Source: JBHIBC01 sp046758905
GTDB taxonomy: Bacteria > Acidobacteriota > Polarisedimenticolia > Gp22-AA2
Length of the DNA stretch: 26,417 bases
NCBI GenBank assembly: GCA_046758905.1
Contig: JBHIBC010000041.1
Coordinates: forward strand, 1-26,417
Direction: 5' to 3'
Below the pieces are notes generated by a model that ran no database searches, was not told where the DNA came from, and saw nothing but the letters and a program-made list of their open reading frames with translations. Shown one piece after another: positions 7,697-16,341 of this stretch. Positions within the stretch are counted from its first letter, which is position 1, and the number at the start of each line of letters is the position of its first letter. The translations under genes were made by a program, and so were the position numbers.

Positions 7697-8713
7697 TCAG
7701 GTGGTCCGGCCGATGGCCGGGGCGATGATCCGGAGCTGGGCCATCAGCTCGGCGAACTGCTCCGGGTAGAGCGACTGCGGCCCGTCGGACAGCGCGGTCT
7801 CGGGCTCGTGATGCACCTCGACCATGATCCCGTCGGCGCCGGCGGCCACCGCCGCCCGCGCCATCGGGATCACCTTGTCCCGGAGGCCCGTGCCGTGGCT
7901 GGGATCGGCGATGATCGGCAGGTGGCTGAGCTTCTTGATGATCGGAATGGCCGAGATGTCCATCGTGTTGCGGGTGTAGTTCTCGAACGTGCGGATGCCG
8001 CGCTCGCAGAGCATGATGTTCTCGTTGCCCTCGGACATGATGTACTCGGCGGACAGCAGCCATTCCTTGATCGTCGCGGACAGCCCCCGCTTGAGCATCA
8101 CCGGCTTCCGCTGGCGCCCGACCTCCCGCAGCAGATTGAAGTGCTGCATGTTGCGCGCCCCGATCTGCAGGATGTCGGCGTACTCCGCCACCAGGTCCAC
8201 CTGCCCGGTGTCCATCACCTCGGTGATCACCAATAGCCCGTGACGGTCGGCCGTGTCGCGCAGATACCTCAGCCCGTCCTCGCCGAGTCCCTGGAAGGAA
8301 TAGGGGGAGGTCCGCGGCTTGAAGGCCCCGCCGCGGAGGATCCGCGCCCCGTACCTCGAGACGCTGCTGGCGATGATGTCGAGCTGCTTCTCGCTCTCCA
8401 CCGAGCAGGGCCCGGCGATCATGACGACGTCGCGGCCGCCGATCCTCACGTCGCCGATGGAGATGACCGTGTCCTCCGGCTTGAACACGCGGCCCGCGAG
8501 CTTGTACGGCTCGCTGATCTTCACGACCTCGTGCACGCCCGGCATGATCTCGAACTCCCTCGGGTCGAGCGGCGTCCGGCTTCGCCCGACCACCCCGATG
8601 ACGGTGCGCGAGGTCCCGGTCGATCGGTGGGCGTCGTACCCCTTCTGCGTCAGCGCGGCGATGACCTTCTCGATCTGGTCCTCGGTCGCCTGCTCACTCA
8701 TGACGATGACCAT
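7697..8713 (-). CDS. aroF: 3-deoxy-7-phosphoheptulonate synthase (type I-beta DAHP synthase)
   Basis: This enzyme condenses PEP and erythrose 4-phosphate, the first step of the shikimate pathway. The 338-residue protein begins with a ferredoxin-like regulatory domain (MVIVM...VIGVVG, about 1-72), as in the Thermotoga-type enzyme, where it mediates Tyr/Phe feedback. The barrel follows with IAGPCSVES, KPRTSPYSFQG, IGARNMQHF, MLKRG, ADPSHGTG and VEVHHEPE. These include the PEP, phosphate and metal-binding residues of the family. The ATG at 8713 follows a GAGGG about 7 bases upstream. It lies 42 bp after chorismate mutase and 4 bases before tyrA, inside the trp/aro run. Confidence 0.97.
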   Translation of the reverse strand: MVIVMSEQATEDQIEKVIAALTQKGYDAHRSTGTSRTVIGVVGRSRTPLDPREFEIMPGVHEVVKISEPYKLAGRVFKPEDTVISIGDVRIGGRDVVMIAGPCSVESEKQLDIIASSVSRYGARILRGGAFKPRTSPYSFQGLGEDGLRYLRDTADRHGLLVITEVMDTGQVDLVAEYADILQIGARNMQHFNLLREVGRQRKPVMLKRGLSATIKEWLLSAEYIMSEGNENIMLCERGIRTFENYTRNTMDISAIPIIKKLSHLPIIADPSHGTGLRDKVIPMARAAVAAGADGIMVEVHHEPETALSDGPQSLYPEQFAELMAQLRIIAPAIGRTT

Positions 8714-8755
8714 CGATGCACCCTCTATCGTTCCGCGCGCCGTCGATCCGACGCC

Positions 8756-9175
8756 TCAGTCTCCCGGACGCCCGTCCGGGGCCGGTCCCCGGCCGGAGGA
8801 CGGCCGCTCCTCCTCGCCGGCCATGGTGACCCGCTCGATGCTGCGCGACTCGTCGATGATCCTCTCGAACAGCCTCTTCAGCGCGCCATCCTCCAGGGGC
8901 CCCCCGTTGGTCCCCCGGACGTTGCGCAGCACCTCCTCCTCGCGCGCCGGCTGGTAGATCGCGATGCCGCGCGCCTTCTTGATCCTTCCGAGGCGGATGG
9001 CCAGGCCGGCCCTCGCGTTCAGCAGCCCCACCAGCCTCCGATCGATGGCGTCGATGCGCCGGCGCAGATCCTCCAGCGGGTCGGCACCCGGCGCCGCACC
9101 GGCGCGCCGCCCGCCCGCGCCCCGGCGCGGGCCCGCCGGTCGCCCCGACCCCCTCGCCGGACGGCGGCCCGTCAT
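8756..9175 (-). CDS. aroQ: Chorismate mutase, AroQ (type II) family
   Basis: This enzyme rearranges chorismate to prephenate, feeding tyrA. The 139-residue protein has a Gly/Arg/Ala-rich N-terminal stretch of about 33 residues, then the all-helical AroQ domain. Visible are DPLEDLRRRIDAIDRRLVGLL, NARAGLAIRLGRIKK, YQPAREEEVLRNV and a third helix RLFERIIDESRSIERV. Conserved Arg, Lys and Glu positions of the active site are present. A short low-complexity tail ends the protein. The ATG overlaps the trpA stop by four bases (ATGA). Having a mutase directly after trpA places the branch-point competitor of anthranilate synthase in the same transcript. Confidence 0.92.
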   Translation of the reverse strand: MTGRRPARGSGRPAGPRRGAGGRRAGAAPGADPLEDLRRRIDAIDRRLVGLLNARAGLAIRLGRIKKARGIAIYQPAREEEVLRNVRGTNGGPLEDGALKRLFERIIDESRSIERVTMAGEEERPSSGRGPAPDGRPGD

Positions 9176-9984
9176 CGCCCGCTCAGTTCCCGGCAGAAGG
9201 CCTCCACGCGCGCCGCCCGATCGGGAGCCGGTCCCGCCCGCTCCACGAGCCCGACCAGGGCGCTTCCCACCACCGCCCCGTCGGCGAACCGCGACACAGC
9301 CCGCACCTGCTCCCGGCTGCTGATCCCGAAGCCGACGGCGACCGGCAGCCGGCTCCGCGCCCGCACCGCCCCGACCTGCTCCTCCAGCTCCCGCGGGAGC
9401 TCGTCGCGCGCTCCCGTCACTCCCGTGCGCGAGATGAAGTACAGGAAGCCGCGCCCGCGGCGGCAGGCCGTCTCGACGCGCTCCGGGGTGGACGTGGGCG
9501 CCAGCAGGAAGATCAGGGCGACCCCCGCGGGCTCGAGATGAGCCTGGAGATCGCCCGCCTCCTCGGGAGGCAGGTCGGTCACCAGCACCCCGTCCACGCC
9601 CGCCTCCGCCGCCGCGCGGGCGAAGGCCTCGAGCCCCATGCGGTGGATCGGATTGTAGTACGTGAACAACACGATCGGCGGGGTCCCTTCCCGCCGCAGC
9701 CGCGCCGCGACGGCCAGCACCGACCGGAGGCTGACGCCGTTCCTGAGCGCGCGCTCGGCCGCCCTCTGGTTGACCGGGCCGTCGGCGATCGGGTCCGAGA
9801 ACGGCACGCCGAGCTCCACCACGTCGGCGCCCCCGCGCGCGAGCGCACGCACCAGATCCGCCGTGCTCTCGAGATCCGGATCGCCCGCCGTGATGTAAGG
9901 GATCAGCGCGGGGCGCCCCTCGGCCGTCGCCCTCGCGAAAGCGGCGGCGAGGCGCGCGCCCGCTCCCGCGCCGGTGCGGCTCAC
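9172..9984 (-). CDS. trpA: Tryptophan synthase alpha chain
   Basis: The alpha subunit cleaves indole-3-glycerol phosphate to indole, passed to TrpB. The chosen start is GTG at 9984, overlapping the trpB stop (GTGA), with AGGTGGGGGGAG just upstream. It gives 270 residues, the usual family length. Seen are ALIPYITAGDPD, VVELGVPFSDPIADGP (catalytic Glu and Asp), VLFTYYNPIHRMG, GVLVTDLPPEEA, FLLAPTSTPERV, GFLYFISRTGVTGAR, VAVGFGISSREQV and GAVVGSALV. The open frame continues upstream through trpB, but that extension is not a real fusion. Confidence 0.97.
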   Translation of the reverse strand: MSRTGAGAGARLAAAFARATAEGRPALIPYITAGDPDLESTADLVRALARGGADVVELGVPFSDPIADGPVNQRAAERALRNGVSLRSVLAVAARLRREGTPPIVLFTYYNPIHRMGLEAFARAAAEAGVDGVLVTDLPPEEAGDLQAHLEPAGVALIFLLAPTSTPERVETACRRGRGFLYFISRTGVTGARDELPRELEEQVGAVRARSRLPVAVGFGISSREQVRAVSRFADGAVVGSALVGLVERAGPAPDRAARVEAFCRELSGR

Positions 9985-11183
9985 GCTCCCCCCACCTGCG
10001 CCCCCTCGAGGTCGGCCACCTGCCGGACATCCTTGTCGCCCCGGCCCGAGAGGTTGATGATGACCAGTCCCCCGAGCTCCCCGGACGGCCCGCGCGCCAG
10101 GACGTGGGCCACCGCGTGCGCCGACTCGAGCGCCGGGATGATCCCCTCCGTCTCCGACAGGACGTGGAACGCGTCCAGCGCCTCGCGGTCGGAGGCGTGC
10201 GTGTAGGTCGCCCGCCTCTGGTCGCGCAGCATGGCGTGCTCCGGCCCGACGGCGGCGTAGTCCAGGCCGGCCGAGACCGAGTGGGTCGGCAGGATGTTCC
10301 CGTCCTCGTCCTGCAGCAGGAACGTGCGCGTCCCCTGGAGGACCCCGAGGCTGCCACCGGCGAAGCGGGCCGCGTGCCGCCCGGGCGCGATCCCGGTCCC
10401 TCCCGCCTCCACCCCGACCATGCGGACCCCCCGATCCCCGAGGAAGTCGTGGAACAGACCGATCGAGTTGCTCCCCCCTCCGACGCAGGCGACCAGCGCG
10501 TCCGGGAGCCGGCCCTCGGCGTCCAGGATCTGCCGACGCGCCTCGCGCCCGATCACCGACTGGAAGTCGCGCACCATCGCCGGGTACGGGTGCGCGCCGA
10601 GGACCGACCCGAGGATATAGTGCGTGTCGCGCACGTGCGTGACCCAGTCGCGCATCGCCTCGCTGATCGCCTCCTTGAGCGTCCGGCTCCCGGCCAGGAC
10701 GGGCACGACCTCGGCGCCGAGCAGGCGCATCCGGTACACGTTGAGCGCCTGCCGGCGCATGTCCTCCTCCCCCATGTAGACCGCACAGCGCAGGCCGAAG
10801 AGCGCGGCGACGGTCGCGCTGGCCACGCCGTGCTGCCCCGCGCCGGTCTCCGCGATGACCCGCGTCTTGCCCATCCGCCGCGCGAGCAGGGCCTGGCCCA
10901 GGGTGTTGTTGATCTTGTGAGCGCCGGTATGGGTCAGGTCCTCGCGCTTGAGGTAGATCCGGATCCCGCCGCCGACGCGGCGCGCCAGCCGGTCGGCCCG
11001 GTACAGAGGGGTCGGCCGCCCCGCGTAGCGCGACAGGTAGTAGTCGAGGTCCTTCTGGAAGGCCGGGTCGCGCCGGCAGGAGCGCCACGCCTCCTCCAGC
11101 TCGCGGAGCGGGCTCATCAGCGTCTCCGGGACGAAGCGCCCGCCGTACCGACCGAACCACCCCCTAGCGTCGGGTGAGGACAT
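9981..11183 (-). CDS. trpB: Tryptophan synthase beta chain
   Basis: This PLP enzyme joins indole and serine to make tryptophan in the alpha2-beta2 complex. The 400 residues start with FGRYGGRFVPETLMSPL, the TrpB1-type N-terminus. The PLP Lys is in GAHKINN (Lys90). ETGAGQHGVA holds the catalytic Glu. The phosphate-binding CVGGGSNS loop and the C-terminal INLSGRGDKD are present. It is the canonical trpB1, not trpB2. The ATG at 11183 shares one base with the trpF stop (TGATG) and follows a strong GGGAGGAGG ribosome site. A GTGA junction couples it to trpA. Confidence 0.98.
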   Translation of the reverse strand: MSSPDARGWFGRYGGRFVPETLMSPLRELEEAWRSCRRDPAFQKDLDYYLSRYAGRPTPLYRADRLARRVGGGIRIYLKREDLTHTGAHKINNTLGQALLARRMGKTRVIAETGAGQHGVASATVAALFGLRCAVYMGEEDMRRQALNVYRMRLLGAEVVPVLAGSRTLKEAISEAMRDWVTHVRDTHYILGSVLGAHPYPAMVRDFQSVIGREARRQILDAEGRLPDALVACVGGGSNSIGLFHDFLGDRGVRMVGVEAGGTGIAPGRHAARFAGGSLGVLQGTRTFLLQDEDGNILPTHSVSAGLDYAAVGPEHAMLRDQRRATYTHASDREALDAFHVLSETEGIIPALESAHAVAHVLARGPSGELGGLVIINLSGRGDKDVRQVADLEGAQVGGA

Positions 11184-11812
11184 CAGTCCTCCTCCCGGAC
11201 CGCGGCCCGCACGCTGCGCATGAACGCCTCGAGCCGCGCCCGGTCCTTGCACCCCGACGCCGACTCGACGCCGCTGCTGACGTCGACCGCGAAGGGCCGG
11301 GCGGCGGCGATCGCCTCGGCGACGTTGTCCGGGTCGAGGCCGCCGGCCACGATCACGCGCGCGTAGGCCGACGCCCGACGGGCCAGACCCCAGTCGAACG
11401 TGCGCCCCGTCCCCCCCCGACGGCCGGGGACAAAGGCGTCCAGCAGAACCGTCGCCGAGCCGTAGCGGGACACGTCCCCGGGATGGAACTCGGGCGTCAC
11501 GCGCAGCGCCTTGTACCAGGGGCGGGTGAGCCCGGCGCACAGCTCCGGCGATTCGTCCCCGTGGAGCTGCAGCCACTGGATCCCGGCGAGCTCCGCGACC
11601 GCCTCCATCGAGGGCGGCCGCGCGTCGGCGAAGACGCCCACGCGGGTCACGAAGGGGGGCAGCGCGGCCCCGATCTCGCGCGCCCGCTCCGGCGAGACCC
11701 GCCTCGGGCTGCCCTCGACGAAGTTGAACCCGATGGCGTCGGCGCCGAGCTCGACGGCGAGCAACGCGTCCTCGAGCCTGGTGATCCCGCACACCTTCAC
11801 GCGCACCTTCAC
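11183..11812 (-). CDS. trpF: Phosphoribosylanthranilate isomerase
   Basis: This enzyme performs the Amadori rearrangement of phosphoribosylanthranilate, the third Trp-specific step. The 209 residues include VKVCGIT at the N-terminus (catalytic Cys), ADAIGFNFVEGSPRRV, GVFAD, WLQLHGDE, LLDAF, GGTGRTFDW, VIVAGGLDPDNV and FAVDVSSGVES with the catalytic Asp. The start GTG at 11812 overlaps the trpC stop (GTGA). It is a separate gene, not fused to trpC as in enterobacteria. Confidence 0.96.
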   Translation of the reverse strand: MKVRVKVCGITRLEDALLAVELGADAIGFNFVEGSPRRVSPERAREIGAALPPFVTRVGVFADARPPSMEAVAELAGIQWLQLHGDESPELCAGLTRPWYKALRVTPEFHPGDVSRYGSATVLLDAFVPGRRGGTGRTFDWGLARRASAYARVIVAGGLDPDNVAEAIAAARPFAVDVSSGVESASGCKDRARLEAFMRSVRAAVREED

Positions 11813-12594
11813 CCGTCCCCCCCGATCAGCGCCCGCAGCGCCGCTCCGGGCGACGCCTCGCGCATCAGCCGCTCGCCCACCAGGAACGCGTCGTACCCCG
11901 CGGCGCGCAGCCGATCGATATCGGCCCGGGTCTCGATGCCGCTCTCGCTCACCCGGGTGACGTCCGGCGGCAGGAACGGCGCCAGACGCAGCGAGGTGTC
12001 GATCGAGACCGTCATGGTCGCGAGGTCGCGGTTGTTCACCCCCACGAGGACGGCGCCGCAGTCGAGCGCCCTGCGCAGGTCGTCCTCGGAATGCACCTCC
12101 ACGAGCGCCTCCATGTGCAGCGAGCGCGCCACGCCGATGTAGGTCTGCAGGTCCCTGGGCTCCAGGAGTCGCGCGATCAGCAGCAGGGCGTCCGCCCCCA
12201 GCGCTCGGCTCTCGTAGACCTGGTACTCGTCGACCAGGAAATCCTTCCTGAGCAGCGGCACCGCCACTCTCTCGCGCGCCGCCCTCAGGTGCTCCGGCGC
12301 GCCCAGGAAGAACGCGGTGTCGGTGAGCACCGAGACGGCCGCCGCCCCGGCGATCTCGTACTCCCGCGCCACCGCGGCCGGGTCGGCGCCGGTCCGGATC
12401 CCGCCGCGCGACGGAGAGGCGCGCTTCACCTCGGCGATGACGTTGACCCGGCCGTTGTCCGAGACCGCCGCCCGGAGGTCGTGCGGCGGCGGCGCGGCGC
12501 TGGCCATCTCGATGATCCGGCGCATCGGGACGGCCGCCCTGGCGCGCTCGACCTCCCCCCGCTTGGCGCGCACGATCCGGTCCAGGATGTCCAT
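11809..12594 (-). CDS. trpC: Indole-3-glycerol phosphate synthase
   Basis: This enzyme closes the indole ring of carboxyphenylaminodeoxyribulose phosphate. The 261 residues start MDILDRIV, then show VIAEVKRASPSRG (catalytic Lys), AVSVLTDTAFFLG, VPLLRKDFLVDEYQV, ADALLLIARLL, ALVEVHSEDDL, LVGVNNRDLATM, RVSESGIET and AFLVGERLM. The key Lys, Glu and Asn positions of the barrel are present. The ATG at 12594 follows the trpD stop by two bases. The much longer open frame upstream is antisense-quality sequence in the wrong frame of trpD. Confidence 0.97.
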   Translation of the reverse strand: MDILDRIVRAKRGEVERARAAVPMRRIIEMASAAPPPHDLRAAVSDNGRVNVIAEVKRASPSRGGIRTGADPAAVAREYEIAGAAAVSVLTDTAFFLGAPEHLRAARERVAVPLLRKDFLVDEYQVYESRALGADALLLIARLLEPRDLQTYIGVARSLHMEALVEVHSEDDLRRALDCGAVLVGVNNRDLATMTVSIDTSLRLAPFLPPDVTRVSESGIETRADIDRLRAAGYDAFLVGERLMREASPGAALRALIGGDG

Positions 12595-12596
12595 CG

Positions 12597-13633
12597 TCAG
12601 GTCCCGCCCCCCCCCGCCGCGCAGATGGCGCGCAGGCGCTCCAGCAGGCGTCCCGCCTCGCCCGAGTCGACGGCCCGCGCCGCGCGGCCGACGCCGTCGC
12701 GGAGATCGCCGGCCCGTCCCGCGACCGTCAGGGCCGCGGCCGCGTTGAGCAGGACGACGTCGCGGCGCGGGCCCCTCTCCCCAGCCAGAATCGCCCGCGC
12801 GATCGCCACGTTCTCCGGCACATCGCCGCCCGCGAGCTCCTCCAGCCGCGCCCGAGGCAGGCCGGCCTCCTCCGGCCGCAGGTCGTACGTCCACACCCGC
12901 CCGCCGCGCAGCTCGGCCACCCGCGTCGCGCCGTGCAGCGCGATCTCGTCCGTCCCCTCCCCGTGGACCACCAGGGCGTGCACCGAGCCGAGATCGCGCA
13001 GCACCCGGGCGAGGGGCTCGACCCAGCCCGGGTCGTAGACGCCCAGCAGCTGGCGCGTCGCCCCCGCCGGGTTGGTGAGCGGGCCGAGCAGGTTGAACAC
13101 GGTCCGCACGCCCAGCTCCCTCCGCACCGGGGCGGCGTGCTGCATGGCCCCGTGCAGCGCCGGCGCGAACAGGAAGCCGAGACCCACCTCCCGGATCGAG
13201 GCCTCGACGGTCCGCACCGGGACGTCGACCCGCACGCCCAGACCCTGCAGGAGGTCGGCACTGCCGCAACGGCTGCTCACCGAGCGGTTGCCGTGCTTGG
13301 CGACCCTGGCGCCGGCCGCGGCGGCGACGATCGCGGCGAGGGTGCTGATGTTGAAGGTGCCGGCGCCGTCCCCGCCGGTGCCGCAGGTGTCGAGGAGCGC
13401 TTGGGTCCCGGCGCGGACGGGCGTAGCCCTCTCGCGCATCACCCGCGCGAACGCCGCGATCTCGGTGACCGTCTCTCCGCGCATCCTCAGCGCCACCAGG
13501 AACGCAGCCAGCCGGGCGGCGGGCGCGCGACCGTCCATGACGGCCTCGAACGCCGCCCTCGCCTCTCCCGCGTCCAGGAGGCCGCCGGCGATCACCTTGC
13601 GCAGCGCCCCGCCGAGGACCTCGTCGGTCGCGC

Positions 13634-13637
<4 letters not shown>
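12597..13637 (-). CDS. trpD: Anthranilate phosphoribosyltransferase
   Basis: This enzyme transfers phosphoribose from PRPP to anthranilate. The motifs DTCGTGGDG (PRPP/Mg), TFNISTLAAIV, KHGNRSVSSRCGSADLL, the FLFAPALHGAM segment, RTVFNLLGPLTNPA and HGEGTDEI are all present. Two starts are close together: GTG at 13637 overlaps the trpG stop as GTGA, the pattern used throughout this operon, and is chosen here (346 aa). GTG at 13646 would add three residues, but the GGAG element would then lie too close. It is a standalone enzyme, not fused to the TrpG amidotransferase. Confidence 0.95.
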
Positions 13638-14202
<565 letters not shown>

Positions 14203-14206
<4 letters not shown>

Positions 14207-15684
14207 CCCATCCCCTCCGCCAGCTCCACGGCGTCGATCAGCGCTCCGGCCTTGCTGACGCACTCGCGGTACTCGCGGTCGGGGAGCGAGTCGGCGACGA
14301 TCCCCGCCCCCGCCTGGGCGTGCGCCGTCCCGTTCCGGGTCACGACCGTCCGGATGGTGATGCACGAGTCGAGCGCCCCCGAGTAGTCCACGTACCCGAC
14401 CGCCCCGGAGTAGGGGCCGCGCCGGGTGCTCTCCAGCTCGTCGATGATCTCCATGGCGCGGACCTTCGGCGCGCCCGAGACGGTTCCCGCCGGGAAGCAG
14501 GCCAGCAGGCCGGCGAACGCGTCCCGCCCGGGCCGCAGGCGCCCGCAGACCTCCGAGACCAGATGCATGACGTGCGAGTAGCGCTCCACGTCCATGAAGC
14601 GCGTCACCCGCACCGACCCGGGCCGGCTGACCCGGCCGAGGTCGTTCCGCCCCAGATCCACCAGCATGACGTGCTCCGAGCGCTCCTTCGGGTCGGCCCG
14701 CAGCTCCTCCGCGAGCTGGGCGTCCGCCTCCTCGTCACGCCCGCGCGGCCGCGTGCCGGCGATCGGCCGCGTCCGGATCCGGTCCCCCTCGACCCGCACC
14801 AGCATCTCCGGCGACGCCCCCGCCAGTCCGATCTCCCCGAAATCGAGATAGTACATGTAGGGCGAAGGGTTGATCCGGCGCAGCGCACGGTAGATCGAGA
14901 ACGGGTGGGCGCGCGTCCTGCGGTCGAAGCGCTGCGAGAGGACGACCTGGTAGATGTCGCCGGCGCGGATGTACTGCTTCGCCCGGCGCACCGCCGACTT
15001 GTAGCGCGACTCGGTGACGTTGCAGGCCCAGCGCCCGGCGCGCCGTCCCCGGACCGACGGCATCGAGACGGGGCGCCGCAGCAGCCGCTCCGTCGCCTCG
15101 ATCCTCCGGCGCGCCTCCCGGTAGCGCCGCGCCAGCAGGCGCGCCGGCACCGGTTCCCCCTTGTCCTCCGCACGGATGTTCGACACGATCTGGATCCTCT
15201 GCTTCAGGTGATCGAACGCCAGCACCGTGTCGTAGACGCCGAAGAGGACGTCCGGAGCGTGGAGATCGTCCCGGGTCGACCGCGGCAGCCGCTCGAGCGC
15301 GCGCACGACGTCGTACGACAGGTAGCCGACCGCGCCGCCGGCGAACCGCGGCAGATCGGGCAGCCTCACGGCACGATAGGGCGCCGTGGCGCGCCGCAGC
15401 GCGTCCAGGGCCGCGGCCCGCGGGCCCTCGTCCGGCCCACGGGAGGAGGAGGCGCGGACCACCGCGACCGGGTCGCGGCCCAGAAACGAGTAGCGCGCCA
15501 CCGTCTCCCCCCCCTCGACGGACTCCAGCAGGAAGGGGTGCCGCGCGCCGCGCGCGATCCGCAGGAAGGCCGCCACCGGCGTCAGGAGGTCGGCCCCGAT
15601 CTCCCGGCACAGCGGGATCATGTTCCCCTGCCGCGACAGGTCGGCGAGATCGGCCGGATCCAGGTTGAAGCCCTCCCTGCGCAC
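14203..15684 (-). CDS. trpE: Anthranilate synthase component I
   Basis: This enzyme converts chorismate to anthranilate with TrpG. The 493 residues contain the LLES motif (52-55, in FLLESVEGGE), which forms the tryptophan feedback site, so allosteric inhibition is expected. The chorismate-binding half shows SQRFDR, NPSPYMYYLDF, GASPEMLVRVEG, TRPIAGTRPRG, HVMLVDLGRNDLGRV, FPAGTVSGAPKVRAMEII, GPYSGAVGY and QAGAGIVADS. The start is GTG at 15684, three bases after the lipoprotein stop, with GGAGGA about 10 bases upstream. An internal ATG at 15621 would delete the first 21 residues but keep LLES. Confidence 0.97.
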
Positions 15685-15687
15685 CGC

Positions 15688-16341
15688 CTAGTCATCCTCC
15701 TTCTCGAACACCCCCAGCGTCCGCGGCACCTCGAAGACCACCTGGATCGGCTCCTCGAGCGCCTTGTCCTTGAACAGCAGGCGCAGGGGCACATCGTTCA
15801 GGCCGCCCTCCGGCACGGGGAAGTAGAGGACGTCCTCAAGAAACGTCTTCGGCGGCACGCTCACCCGGTCGTGGACCACCGTGAAGCGGGCCGAGGACGG
15901 GAAGAAGTCGCTGCCGATGCGCCTGTAGATGGCGACGTAGGTCGCGGTGATCGACCGGTTCCTCTGGAAGGCCCGTCGGTCGAGGTCCACCCGCGCGTAC
16001 TTCTCGCTCACCTCCCTGGCGGGCGCCAGGGAGTACTGGCGGCCGAGAGAATCCTCCAGCACGAAGGCCTCGCGGGTGACGTGGAACGTCTCCCTCGTCT
16101 TGTTCAGGAGCTGCACGAACAGCGGGAAGTAGGGCTCGTCGCGGATGTAACGCGCCGCGTCCACGCCGACGACCATCGTGACCAGGGCGCCGTCCTCCCG
16201 GAAATTGTAGGGGCTCAGCTTGTCGCTGTACGTCCCGACGACGCGCGGGTTGCGCTCGAGTCCGGCGCAGGCGATCAGGGCTCCCGCCAGAAGCGCTGCG
16301 GCGAGGCCCGCCGCCGGTCGCGCCACGGCCGTGCCTCTCAC
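15688..16341 (-). CDS. Predicted lipoprotein of unknown function, in the trp transcript
   Basis: The 217-residue protein begins with a hydrophobic signal sequence and lipobox LIAC (lipidated Cys25). The GTG start at 16341 overlaps the stop of the peptidase gene (GTGA). The mature region has mixed beta/alpha character: YSDKLSPYNFREDGALVTMVVG, FPLFVQLLNKTRETFHVTREAFVLEDSLGR, VAIYRRIGSDFFPSSARF and a closing PLRLLFKDKALEEPIQVVFEVP strand. This could be an immunoglobulin-like or similar beta-sandwich domain, but I do not recognise the family. It sits between an M20 peptidase and trpE with no gap, so it must share their expression. A link to tryptophan is not obvious. Confidence 0.85.
   Translation of the reverse strand: MRGTAVARPAAGLAAALLAGALIACAGLERNPRVVGTYSDKLSPYNFREDGALVTMVVGVDAARYIRDEPYFPLFVQLLNKTRETFHVTREAFVLEDSLGRQYSLAPAREVSEKYARVDLDRRAFQRNRSITATYVAIYRRIGSDFFPSSARFTVVHDRVSVPPKTFLEDVLYFPVPEGGLNDVPLRLLFKDKALEEPIQVVFEVPRTLGVFEKEDD

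Noticed and set aside
9172..11160. Long open frames joining trpA with trpB sequence, and trpB with trpF, as fused proteins
   Set aside because: The upstream halves are wrong-frame readings of the neighbouring gene; GTGA/TGATG junctions with ribosome sites give normal-length TrpA and TrpB.
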